A DNA stretch of 64,000 bases. Origin: Saprospiraceae bacterium (lineage in GTDB: Bacteria; Bacteroidota; Bacteroidia; Chitinophagales; Saprospiraceae). The notes beneath the pieces are model-generated. The model made no database searches. It was not told the origin of the DNA and saw only the letters and a program-made list of their open reading frames with translations. The position numbers were made by a program, and so were the translations under genes. The stretch's first letter is position 1, and every line of letters starts with the position of its first letter. The DNA is taken from NCBI GenBank assembly GCA_022844565.1, contig JALHLK010000001.1, positions 311,073 to 375,072 of the forward strand. The letters run 5' to 3'. Of the stretch, positions 25,521-33,881 are shown in pieces.

Positions 25521-27911
25521 ATGATAAAAAACTATTTAAATATCGCACTTCGCAACCTCTGGAAAAATAAAGTGTATTCCTTTATTAATACGTGTGGTCT
25601 AGCATTAGGCATTTCTGTTACGATGCTTATTGGCCTATGGGTTTGGGACGAATATAGTCATGACCGCTTTCATACTCATTTTGACGATATTTATAGGATC
25701 ACAGAATTACAAAACCAAAATGATGGTTCGCATTTAGTAGCTGTTACACCTGGTCCGTTGGCAGAGTCACTAAAAAAGGATTTCCCTGAGATTGATCAAA
25801 CATTGAGAATAGGAGCACAAGGAGGACTGATCCAAAATGGTGATCATAAACTAGAATTGTACGACATCAAGGTGGTTGATCCGTCTTTCTTCACCATGTT
25901 TGACTTTGAATTATTAGAAGGAAGTGCAAAAACGATTTTTAATAATCCAGATGAGATCGTATTAAGCGAGAAATCCGCCATTGCATTATTCGGTGATCGA
26001 TGGGATAGCCAAGACATCATTGGTAAGATGGTCACTTTAAGTTCGTTTCAAGTTTTTCCACTTAAAGTAGTGGGAATTGCAAAAAATTTATCTACCAATT
26101 CTCATATCCAAGCTGAAGTTTTTTTACCATTAAAATTACTTGAAAAACATGATGAGTGGAGCATGAAATGGTCAAGCAATAATTTCCACACTTACTTAAA
26201 ATTACATCCCGAAACCAATATTGTCGATTTTGAGAAAAAAATTGAGAAAGCTTTAGCTAAATATTCTGAAGATAAAGATACCAAGTTACTTCTTCAACCC
26301 TTATCAGAGATTTATTTAAAGTCCAAATTTGATTTTCAGACTGATTGGGGCAAGAGAAGTGACATCTTTTACAGTTATCTTTTTAGCACAGTAGGATTAA
26401 TCATACTTTTTATTGCTATTTTCAATTTTATAAATCTAGCAACAGCTCGTTCAACTCAACGAAGTAAAGAAGTAGGCGTTAGAAAAATGTCTGGTGCAGG
26501 TAAGAATAATCTTGTAGTTCAATTCTTATTTGAGTCTGCGTTAGTAGTTTCAATAGCTTTAGTTGCATCGCTTTTGGTTTCTTACAGCCTTTTACCTTAC
26601 CTCAATGAACTTTCTAATAAAAACTTACAAATACCTTTAAATTTACCTGCTTTCTGGATGATTATGACAGCTTTTGTTCTAATTATGACTTTTCTTACGG
26701 GACTTTATCCATCTTTAGTTCTTTCTTCTTATGCTCCATCGAGCGTTTTAAAAGGCATTTTCAATGTGAAATCTGGTCAGACTTTTAGAAAATCATTGGT
26801 CATAGGACAATTTGCCCTCTCTGTGATTTTAGTGGTTTGCACCTTAACCATTTATTATCAATTGAAATTTATTCAAAACAAGAATTTAGGCTTTGATAAA
26901 GAGCATTTAATGTATGTTGATTTGAAAGGAGATTTGCGATCCAAAGCTTTACTACTCAAAGAGCAAATTCCTAAGCTTTCAAGTATCGCATCTGTATCGG
27001 CCACAACCAATAATCTTGTAAATGTGAGCAATTCTTCAAATATTGAATGGCAAGGACAACCTGAAAATCCAAATTTTTTAATCACTCAAATCAATACTGA
27101 TGCAGATTTCTTAGATGTAGTAAACGCCAAAATAGTAAGCGGAAGAAATTTTTCAAATTTGATACCAAGTGACACCAGTGATGTCTTTGGTACTTACTTA
27201 CTTAACGAGACTGCAGTGAAAAAAATGGGATGGAATCCTACAACTGCTCTCGGTAAAAAAGTAAAATTTTGGGGATTTGAAGGCGAAGTTGTCGGAGTAG
27301 TAAAAGATTTTCATTTTCGAGCCCTCAATCAGCAGATCGAACCATTTATATTTAGATATCGACCCAAAGAATTCTATTATAACCTCATGGTTAAGACTAA
27401 ACCGAATAACGTACAGCAAGCTATCGCTGGGATAACAGAAATTTACGAAAAAATAGAAACTAATTATCCCATCAAATATGGTTTTGTCAATCAAGATTTA
27501 GATAAATTATATACGAATGACCAGCGAACTGGGAGACTTCTACTTTTTTTTTCAATTTTAGCGGTTTTGATCTCTTGTATGGGATTATTTGGACTAGTGA
27601 CCTTTGCTACAGAACAAAGAGTAAAAGAAATTGGAATTAGAAAAGTGCTTGGTGCTTCTATTTATACCATAACCAAACTCTTATCAACTGATTTGATAAA
27701 ATTGGTATTGGCAGCTATAATTTTAGCTTGTCCGATCGCTTACTTCTTAGTAAATAAATGGCTTCAAAATTTTGCTTATAAAATAGAAATGTCTTTTGCT
27801 GTGTTTTTCATGGCTGCATTTATCACAATATTAGTTGCTATGGCAACAGTCAGTTATCAGGCTATTCAATCGGCAATGAGGAGTCCTGTGAAGAGTTTGA
27901 AAGTAGAGTAG
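25521..27911 (+). CDS. FtsX/MacB-type ABC permease 6 of 6
   Basis: A 796-residue permease, last of the array. TM1 is about 17-40 (SFINTCGLALGISVTMLIGL). The first core starts near 290 (LIILFIAIFNFINLATARS, then SKEVGVRKMSGA). The second starts near 676 (SCMGLFGLVTFATEQR, then VKEIGIRKVLGA). The end is RSPVKSLKVE. In the first core the usual IACINFINL run is IAIFNFINL and the GS after RK is replaced by SGAG. The gene converges with the DUF4838 gene 13 bp downstream, so the two transcripts meet tail to tail without a recognisable terminator. Confidence 0.92.
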   Translation: MIKNYLNIALRNLWKNKVYSFINTCGLALGISVTMLIGLWVWDEYSHDRFHTHFDDIYRITELQNQNDGSHLVAVTPGPLAESLKKDFPEIDQTLRIGAQGGLIQNGDHKLELYDIKVVDPSFFTMFDFELLEGSAKTIFNNPDEIVLSEKSAIALFGDRWDSQDIIGKMVTLSSFQVFPLKVVGIAKNLSTNSHIQAEVFLPLKLLEKHDEWSMKWSSNNFHTYLKLHPETNIVDFEKKIEKALAKYSEDKDTKLLLQPLSEIYLKSKFDFQTDWGKRSDIFYSYLFSTVGLIILFIAIFNFINLATARSTQRSKEVGVRKMSGAGKNNLVVQFLFESALVVSIALVASLLVSYSLLPYLNELSNKNLQIPLNLPAFWMIMTAFVLIMTFLTGLYPSLVLSSYAPSSVLKGIFNVKSGQTFRKSLVIGQFALSVILVVCTLTIYYQLKFIQNKNLGFDKEHLMYVDLKGDLRSKALLLKEQIPKLSSIASVSATTNNLVNVSNSSNIEWQGQPENPNFLITQINTDADFLDVVNAKIVSGRNFSNLIPSDTSDVFGTYLLNETAVKKMGWNPTTALGKKVKFWGFEGEVVGVVKDFHFRALNQQIEPFIFRYRPKEFYYNLMVKTKPNNVQQAIAGITEIYEKIETNYPIKYGFVNQDLDKLYTNDQRTGRLLLFFSILAVLISCMGLFGLVTFATEQRVKEIGIRKVLGASIYTITKLLSTDLIKLVLAAIILACPIAYFLVNKWLQNFAYKIEMSFAVFFMAAFITILVAMATVSYQAIQSAMRSPVKSLKVE

Positions 27912-27924
27912 AAGGGAGCCGCTT

Positions 27925-30129
27925 TTACTTAACAACAACCTCATCCATAAATAACCAACATGTTCTACCCACACCATAATGCCAAGGAGGGCATATTTTT
28001 GTGCCATCTACCTCTATTTTGATGTACCTTCCTTCTACTTTAGTTTTTGCTGAAACAGTGATGGGCACAAATTTTACACGCGCATCTTGATCTTCCTTTA
28101 CTTCTATCGTTTCTAAAGGCTGGAAAGATACTCCATCTGAAGAAGAAGAAACAGACACTTTTTTTGGAAGGAGTATCCATGAGCCTAATTGATGCAAAAA
28201 GTCTATGGTGACCGTGTTAATGGTAGTGTTTTTTTCTAAGTCTATGACAAAAGCTGCATCAGTGCCTTCCCATCCGACCCAACTCTCCACAAAGCTAGAA
28301 CCACCATACATGCCATCAGTCAAAGCAGGCTTAGCAAGTTCTCCATATTTATTTTGTGGTTCTATGAAAAATTTAATCTTTTTTCCTGAAGCAAGATGCT
28401 CTTCTCGATTTAGATATCGAGTTTTGTACATTGTACTGTATTCCTCAGGTGAGTTGTTTCGTTCGTTTAATGTTAGTATTTGATATTTTTTAATATATGC
28501 TTCAAATTCTGACAATCTATTCGTAACAGCTGATTGTGCAATGCTTTTTTGAGTTCTGCTTATTTCGAGATATGAATACAAAATGGGCAACTTCGCTATA
28601 TGAACTCTTGACAAAAATAAGGAGTCATCTTTTACGGCAAGTTCTGCATTTTCAAAAATAGCTTCATATTTTTCTAATAAATGCGTATTGAGCATACCGT
28701 TTTTATGCGTGACGGGCGAATCATAGATCCATAATGGCTTGCCACTGGCCAATAATGCACCTTCCATGATTTTTATGTACTCATAGATATATTTGCCCGC
28801 ATCTCCATAGTATCCATCCACAAATTCTTTTAAAATTACTTCAGCATCTACGTCTACATTCCACATAAGTTTAGAAACCATGTATGCTCTAAGTTCTGCA
28901 AAATTGCACCCACGCGGTCCACCGATTTGAGAAAAATGCATGGTAGTTTTGTTTTTATGGAATAATTTCATGTTATCCTTTAGCACATGAAAATTCGGGA
29001 ACGGTGATAAATAATTGTCAAAATTAATACCATAATCCCAAACAAAAATGTTTTCAGAAATGTCAGCCCAGCCATTAAGTGCTTTTACAAATTGCTGACC
29101 AGAAGTGTTTTTTGTTAGTGCAACTTCTCTATTTGCATCTATGCTACAGAGCATGACATTTACATTAGGTAGTGGTTTTACATGTGAAGGAGGAGGCATA
29201 GAATATAGATAAGCTAACGTAGAAATGGTTTTGTCAGGAAATCTTTTAGCAACTTTATTCATAAAAGTAATCAATGACCCCGCAGGACTTCCATTATGAT
29301 GATCAATGGCACTACATTTGTCACATGTACAATTTGTAAAGTTACTATCATTCTGACTTACAGAAATTGTTTTTTTAGTATGGTCCTTCCGAAACAATTG
29401 GTCTAACTTATGACATACTTCCTCAAATAAATTTTCATTTGTTAGACACCATTGGCTAGCTTTACCCGGATGTCTTTTATTATTAAAAAATGAAAAATAT
29501 TCAGGATGCGTTGTACCATATTCATGAAAAGGTAATATTTTTTCGAATGTGTGCACCCAATAATTAGATGTAAATATCTCTTGTGGGGTCTCCAAGCGAT
29601 GCCAATATTTGTACATACTATCCGTCTGAATTCCATAAAACTGAGTTTGTCTGTAAGAAAAACTAGGATTTTCGATATAATCTCCGTTAGGTATGTTGAT
29701 TGTTGGATTTTTTGCCACAACATATTGAAATTCACTAAAATATTTTACCTTCCCATACTTCTCTAATATATCGATGACCCCATAAATAATTCCTTTATCG
29801 CCAGACGCTGAGATCGTTATCTTGTTGCTTTCAGATTTAATCCTATATCCATCTTCTTTTATACCTTGCTTTTGGTTACTATGTTGGTTATCTAGGATGA
29901 TAAGATTTTTGTTTTTTTTACTTACTGTTTTTACTATTTGTAGCTTGGCTCCACTTATTTCATATACAAATCGCTGAAGTATATTTGCGGCCACTGCAGT
30001 ATTATGGTCAGGAGTACTTGTGAATATAACACTTTGAGGGATGTCATCATTGCCAATTACAAACTGAGATGAGGCCTTAATAGAAAACATCATCAAACTT
30101 AAATAAAGACCAAAGTGAAATAATTTCAT
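27925..30129 (-). CDS. Secreted DUF4838 protein, probable glycan-active enzyme
   Basis: About 734 residues from ATG 30129, which starts a standard signal peptide (MKLFHFGLYLSLMMFSIKAS then SQ). An alpha-glucuronidase-like N-terminal domain (about 20-140, with IISASGDKGIIYGVIDILEK-like helix) is followed by a DUF4838 domain (about 165-430, with NDSNFTNCTCDKCSAIDHH and WDYGINFDNYLSPFPNF). A discoidin/F5-8C-like beta-sandwich lies near the end. DUF4838 proteins are thought to act on glycans; the reaction is not established. The gene runs opposite to the efflux locus and splits it in two. A longer start at 30177 would bury the signal peptide and was rejected. Confidence 0.82.
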   Translation of the reverse strand: MKLFHFGLYLSLMMFSIKASSQFVIGNDDIPQSVIFTSTPDHNTAVAANILQRFVYEISGAKLQIVKTVSKKNKNLIILDNQHSNQKQGIKEDGYRIKSESNKITISASGDKGIIYGVIDILEKYGKVKYFSEFQYVVAKNPTINIPNGDYIENPSFSYRQTQFYGIQTDSMYKYWHRLETPQEIFTSNYWVHTFEKILPFHEYGTTHPEYFSFFNNKRHPGKASQWCLTNENLFEEVCHKLDQLFRKDHTKKTISVSQNDSNFTNCTCDKCSAIDHHNGSPAGSLITFMNKVAKRFPDKTISTLAYLYSMPPPSHVKPLPNVNVMLCSIDANREVALTKNTSGQQFVKALNGWADISENIFVWDYGINFDNYLSPFPNFHVLKDNMKLFHKNKTTMHFSQIGGPRGCNFAELRAYMVSKLMWNVDVDAEVILKEFVDGYYGDAGKYIYEYIKIMEGALLASGKPLWIYDSPVTHKNGMLNTHLLEKYEAIFENAELAVKDDSLFLSRVHIAKLPILYSYLEISRTQKSIAQSAVTNRLSEFEAYIKKYQILTLNERNNSPEEYSTMYKTRYLNREEHLASGKKIKFFIEPQNKYGELAKPALTDGMYGGSSFVESWVGWEGTDAAFVIDLEKNTTINTVTIDFLHQLGSWILLPKKVSVSSSSDGVSFQPLETIEVKEDQDARVKFVPITVSAKTKVEGRYIKIEVDGTKICPPWHYGVGRTCWLFMDEVVVK

Positions 30130-30347
30130 TGTTTTAAATTTTAAAAAAGGAAATTTTTTGAGGCCAAAAATTCTCAAACATTTAAAATGATTATGTCAAA
30201 AGTAACCAATTTGGTTGATAAAATATAGTGTTTTCTATGTTTTTAGAGGCAATCTATAAAGTTTGTACTGTAAATTGTATTACGCTATCCTTAAACTAAG
30301 TGTCAAAGTTTAAAGCAAGGGCGCTATGTTTTGTTCGTACACACTCC

Positions 30348-30361
30348 GTCCATTTTCGGAC
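30348..30361. promoter_or_regulatory. Upstream activator palindrome GTCC-N6-GGAC (copy 2)
   Basis: GTCCATTTTCGGAC, preceded by TTCGTACACAC and followed by AAAAAAA. It is the twin of 9955-9968, at the same 69 bp (start to GG) from a sigma-54-type promoter. Likely binding site of the NtrC-family regulator encoded downstream. Confidence 0.7.
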
Positions 30362-30415
30362 AAAAAAAATCTTTCAATTGCTATTAAATAATTGATTATC
30401 TAGTAAATAGCTTTT

Positions 30416-30431
30416 TGGCATATGGTTAGCA
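30416..30431 (+). promoter_or_regulatory. Sigma-54 (RpoN) -24/-12 promoter of the second ATPase gene
   Basis: TGGCATATGGTTAGCA has exact GG-N10-GC spacing (GG 30417-30418, GC 30429-30430) and shares TGGCA and TAGCA with the promoter at 10023. The ATG of the next gene is 30 bp after the final C, the same distance as at the HlyD gene. Confidence 0.77.
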
Positions 30432-30459
30432 TTCATATAGTAAATAACTAATTATTAGT

Positions 30460-31125
30460 ATGATCGATTGTAATAACATTTCTAAGCAAGTAGGGCAGGG
30501 TAGTCAAAAGGCTTTCATTCTACAGAATATTAACTTTAAAATTGATGAAGGTGAATTTGTGTCTATTATGGGTCCCTCAGGATCTGGGAAATCTACACTC
30601 CTTCATATTCTTGGTCTGTTAGAAGAGCCTTCCTCTGGGTCTTATCAATTGATGGGAGAAGAAGTCAATAAACTTTCTGAGAAAAAAAGAAATGAAATCC
30701 ATCGCTCTGTTATTGGTTTTGTTTTTCAAGCATACCACTTGATTGACGAATTGACAGTATATGAAAATATCGAGACACCATTATTGTATAAAAAAATTGA
30801 TGCAGCTGAAAGAAAATCCATAGTAGCAAACCTATTAGATCGATTTCAAATGGTAGCTAAAAAAGATTTATTTCCTAACCAACTCTCGGGTGGACAACAA
30901 CAAATGGTAGGTATTGCAAGAGCCTTAGCCATCAATCCCAAAATCATCCTCGCTGATGAACCCACAGGCAATCTTCACTCAGCACAAGCAGAAGAAGTAA
31001 TGCAATTATTCAAGACTTTGAATGAGAAAGATGGTGTTACGATCATTCAGGTGACACATTCAGATTTTAATGCTTCTTTCGGAAATCGAATTATTCAATT
31101 GAAAGATGGTTGGATTACTCAATAA
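30460..31125 (+). CDS. ABC transporter ATP-binding protein, MacB/LolD type, atypical D-loop
   Basis: A 221-residue nucleotide-binding subunit, paralogue of the one at 11969. Walker [11 protein letters not shown]-loop [14 protein letters not shown], Walker B IILADEP and H-loop VTHSD are all present. Two motifs deviate: the signature region reads [15 protein letters not shown] where RVAIARA is usual, and the D-loop reads GNLHS where GNLDS is usual. The D-loop aspartate takes part in communication between the two ATP sites, so activity or partner choice may differ. It begins an apparent operon with the TolC-type gene (its stop lies inside the short leader of that gene) under a sigma-54-type promoter. 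Confidence 0.9.
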   Translation: MIDCNNISKQVGQGSQKAFILQNINFKIDEGEFVSIMGPSGSGKSTLLHILGLLEEPSSGSYQLMGEEVNKLSEKKRNEIHRSVIGFVFQAYHLIDELTVYENIETPLLYKKIDAAERKSIVANLLDRFQMVAKKDLFPNQLSGGQQQMVGIARALAINPKIILADEPTGNLHSAQAEEVMQLFKTLNEKDGVTIIQVTHSDFNASFGNRIIQLKDGWITQ

Positions 31126-31139
31126 AAAATCAGATTAAC

Positions 31140-32450
31140 ATGCAAATTAAACCACTTTGCTTATTCTTATTCCTTCTTTGCTATTTAGTAGATTATAGCT
31201 CATATGGCCAATCTCTGACATTGCAAGAATGCGTTACAAAAGCCATTCAAAATCATCCTGATGTTAAGGGCAGTACCCTCAATGTAGATGTGTCTAAAAC
31301 GCTGATAGATCAAGCTAAAAGTAGATTCTTACCAGATATTTCTGTCAATGTTTTTCAATCAGGCAATTTTGGGCGGTCCATAGATCGATTTACCAATGGG
31401 TATATTGATCGTTTCTACAATGCTTCATATGCTGGCTTGAGATTAAATATGCCACTTTTTACAGGCAATCGCAATAATCACCTTTTAGCCGCTTCAAAAG
31501 CCTCAATGGCCTCTTCAGAAGCTGCTTATGAAGTTGTGAAAAACACATTAACCCTCGACGTCTTGAGAGCTTATATCAACGCTCTTGCCCTACAAGAAGC
31601 CATTAAAAACGTGGATCAACAGCTCAAAAATGATCGTATACAATATGATAGAATATTGATGAGAAAGGAGGCTGGGATGATTGTAAGGACAGATGAAATT
31701 CAATTGCTCAACCAAATGAAATCAGATGAAATCCTAAAAATAGATGCTCAATTGAACTATGAAATTGGCTTAGCGGAATTATCACTTTTGATGAATGTGG
31801 ATTTACCCAATACCACCCAATTAACAGCATTAGAACCTGACAACTCATTTTCTTTTGATAAAAATGTTACATTAAACCAAGATTTACCGCAGTTTTCGTT
31901 TGCAAAATGGGGCATAGAAAGTATTAAAAATAATATCAAAGCGACCAAAGCTCTGGCTCTACCGTCGATCAATTTATCTTCCGGTTATGAGACGTTTTAT
32001 GCTTCCTCAAATTCTGAGCGATCCTTTGTACAGCAAATCAACGATACTAGAAACGGTGCAGTATCATTAAGCGTAAATATCCCCATATTCTCCAAGTTCC
32101 AAATCAAGCCTCAAGTAGATGAATTAAAAGTGCGTGAACAAATAGCAGAAAACAACCTCGATAGAACCAAAATAGTACTAAATCAAGAGCTGAAATTGGC
32201 AAAAACAAGATACAGCAACTTGAAAGAAAGATATGTCCAATCTAATGCTCTCCTAGCTTTAAGCCACGAAAATATGACCTTTATCCAAGATCAAGTAAAT
32301 GCAGGCACCGCTACAACCATCGAGTTTTTATTAGCTCAAACCAATATGGAGCGTGCACTTAACTCCCTCACAAATGCAAAATACCAGCTCATTCTACAAG
32401 AAAAAATATTACAATTTTATAAATTAGGAAAGTTTGAATTGGTTAATTAA
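31140..32450 (+). CDS. TolC-family outer-membrane efflux channel
   Basis: A 436-residue protein with signal peptide (MQIKPLCLFLFLLCYLVDYS, cleavage near SYGQ). The rest is the long-helix repeat pattern of TolC/OprM channels: LTLQECVTKAIQNHPDVK at the start, coiled helices (LDVLRAYINALALQEAIKNV), a second repeat with LKLAKTRYSNLKERY, and the closing VNAGTATTIEFLLAQTNMER. It would form the trimeric outer-membrane tunnel for the HlyD adaptor. ATG 31140 was chosen; an upstream TTG at 31110 overlaps the ATPase gene and spoils the signal sequence. The gap to the ATPase stop is 14 bp, so the genes should be co-transcribed. Confidence 0.92.
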   Translation: MQIKPLCLFLFLLCYLVDYSSYGQSLTLQECVTKAIQNHPDVKGSTLNVDVSKTLIDQAKSRFLPDISVNVFQSGNFGRSIDRFTNGYIDRFYNASYAGLRLNMPLFTGNRNNHLLAASKASMASSEAAYEVVKNTLTLDVLRAYINALALQEAIKNVDQQLKNDRIQYDRILMRKEAGMIVRTDEIQLLNQMKSDEILKIDAQLNYEIGLAELSLLMNVDLPNTTQLTALEPDNSFSFDKNVTLNQDLPQFSFAKWGIESIKNNIKATKALALPSINLSSGYETFYASSNSERSFVQQINDTRNGAVSLSVNIPIFSKFQIKPQVDELKVREQIAENNLDRTKIVLNQELKLAKTRYSNLKERYVQSNALLALSHENMTFIQDQVNAGTATTIEFLLAQTNMERALNSLTNAKYQLILQEKILQFYKLGKFELVN

Positions 32451-32521
32451 TTTGTACTTTTATCTTCGATTAACAATACACTAAAAATAATCCTAAATAT
32501 CCATTTATACATAATAAGAAT

Positions 32522-33844
32522 ATGGTAGAAAAATCAATATTGATTGTCGATGATGATGTACACATACTTCATGCAGCTCACCTATTCTTAAAAAGACATT
32601 TTCATAAAGTTGATATCGAGAAGGATGCTAGACAGATCCCTTATCTAATAGAAAATTTTCAATATGATTTGATACTTTTGGATATGAATTTTAATCGAAA
32701 TATCAATACAGGCGTCGAAGGTTTTGAATGGTTAGACTTTATCCTAGACAAAAAAGCAGATCAAAAAATAGTGCTATTTACCGCTTTTGGAGATATCGAA
32801 ATGGCTGTGAGAGCGATCAAAAATGGTGCCTCAGACTTTTTGTTGAAACCATGGGAAAATGACAAGCTTTTAGCTACCATATTGAGTATTTTGAATGTTG
32901 ATATTCAAAGAAATGTAATGCCTTCATCTGGAATCATTGGTGAATGTGATCAGATAAAAAAAGTTTTAGAATTGGTCAATGCAGTGGCTCCAACCGAAGC
33001 AAATGTATTGATCTTAGGCGAAAACGGTACAGGTAAAGACTTACTTGCCAAGGAGATACACCGAATATCTAAGCGATCGAAAAAACCATTTGTCCATACC
33101 GATTTGGGCTCCATAAGTGATTCTCTTTTTGAAAGTGAGCTCTTTGGACACGTCAAAGGTGCATTTACAGATGCTAGAGATGAAAGAAAAGGAAGATTGC
33201 AAGAAGCTGATGGTGGTACCATTTTCTTAGATGAGATAGGTAATATCCCTCTTAATCACCAAAGTAAACTCTTATTTGCGTTACAAAATAAGACTTTTAT
33301 AAAAGTAGGAAGCAATAAAGAAATACCTTTTGATGCAAGATTTATCTGTGCCACAAATGAAAATATTTATCAGCGTATAGAGCAAAAGTCATTTCGTCAA
33401 GATCTCTTTTATCGAATCAATACCATAGAAATTCACCTCCCACCTTTAAGGGATCGTGGCCAAGATATTTTACTTTTAGCACATCATTTTGTAAAAGTAT
33501 ATGCCACAAGGTACAATCGTAAGATTACATCGGTGTCCCTTGGATTTGAAAAAAAATTGATGTCCCACACATGGCCGGGTAACATTCGAGAGCTCCAACA
33601 TGCCGTCGAGAGAGCTGTGATTTTGACCAATGGCAATACCATCAAAGAAGATGCTTTTGAAGGTCAAAATCGTAGCATAGATGCATCTTCCATCGCCCTG
33701 AAAAGCTTCCAAATTGAAGACATGGAAAAACAATTGGTCATAAAAATGCTAAAAAAATATAATGGTAACATCACTGATGCTGCAAAAGAATTAGGCATAA
33801 CTCGCCAAGCATTATACCGTAGAATTGAAAAGTATCATATTTAA
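32522..33844 (+). CDS. NtrC-family sigma-54-dependent response regulator
   Basis: A 440-residue activator with three domains. The receiver (1-120) has acidic residues D10-D12, phospho-acceptor D54 (LILLDMNF) and the K of LLKPW near 110. The AAA+ domain (about 135-370) has Walker A GENGTGKD, a GAFTDA loop near 213 (variant of the GAFTGA loop that touches sigma-54), Walker B GGTIFLDEIG and arginine finger region. A Fis-type helix-turn-helix ends the protein (GNITDAAKELGITRQALYRRIEKY, in two parts). Phosphorylated by the adjacent kinase, it should activate RpoN promoters. The two candidates at 10023 and 30416 carry a shared upstream palindrome that suits it. Confidence 0.94.
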   Translation: MVEKSILIVDDDVHILHAAHLFLKRHFHKVDIEKDARQIPYLIENFQYDLILLDMNFNRNINTGVEGFEWLDFILDKKADQKIVLFTAFGDIEMAVRAIKNGASDFLLKPWENDKLLATILSILNVDIQRNVMPSSGIIGECDQIKKVLELVNAVAPTEANVLILGENGTGKDLLAKEIHRISKRSKKPFVHTDLGSISDSLFESELFGHVKGAFTDARDERKGRLQEADGGTIFLDEIGNIPLNHQSKLLFALQNKTFIKVGSNKEIPFDARFICATNENIYQRIEQKSFRQDLFYRINTIEIHLPPLRDRGQDILLLAHHFVKVYATRYNRKITSVSLGFEKKLMSHTWPGNIRELQHAVERAVILTNGNTIKEDAFEGQNRSIDASSIALKSFQIEDMEKQLVIKMLKKYNGNITDAAKELGITRQALYRRIEKYHI

Positions 33845-33881
33845 ATTTGACTATTCGATGGGTTTATTCAATGATTAAAAA

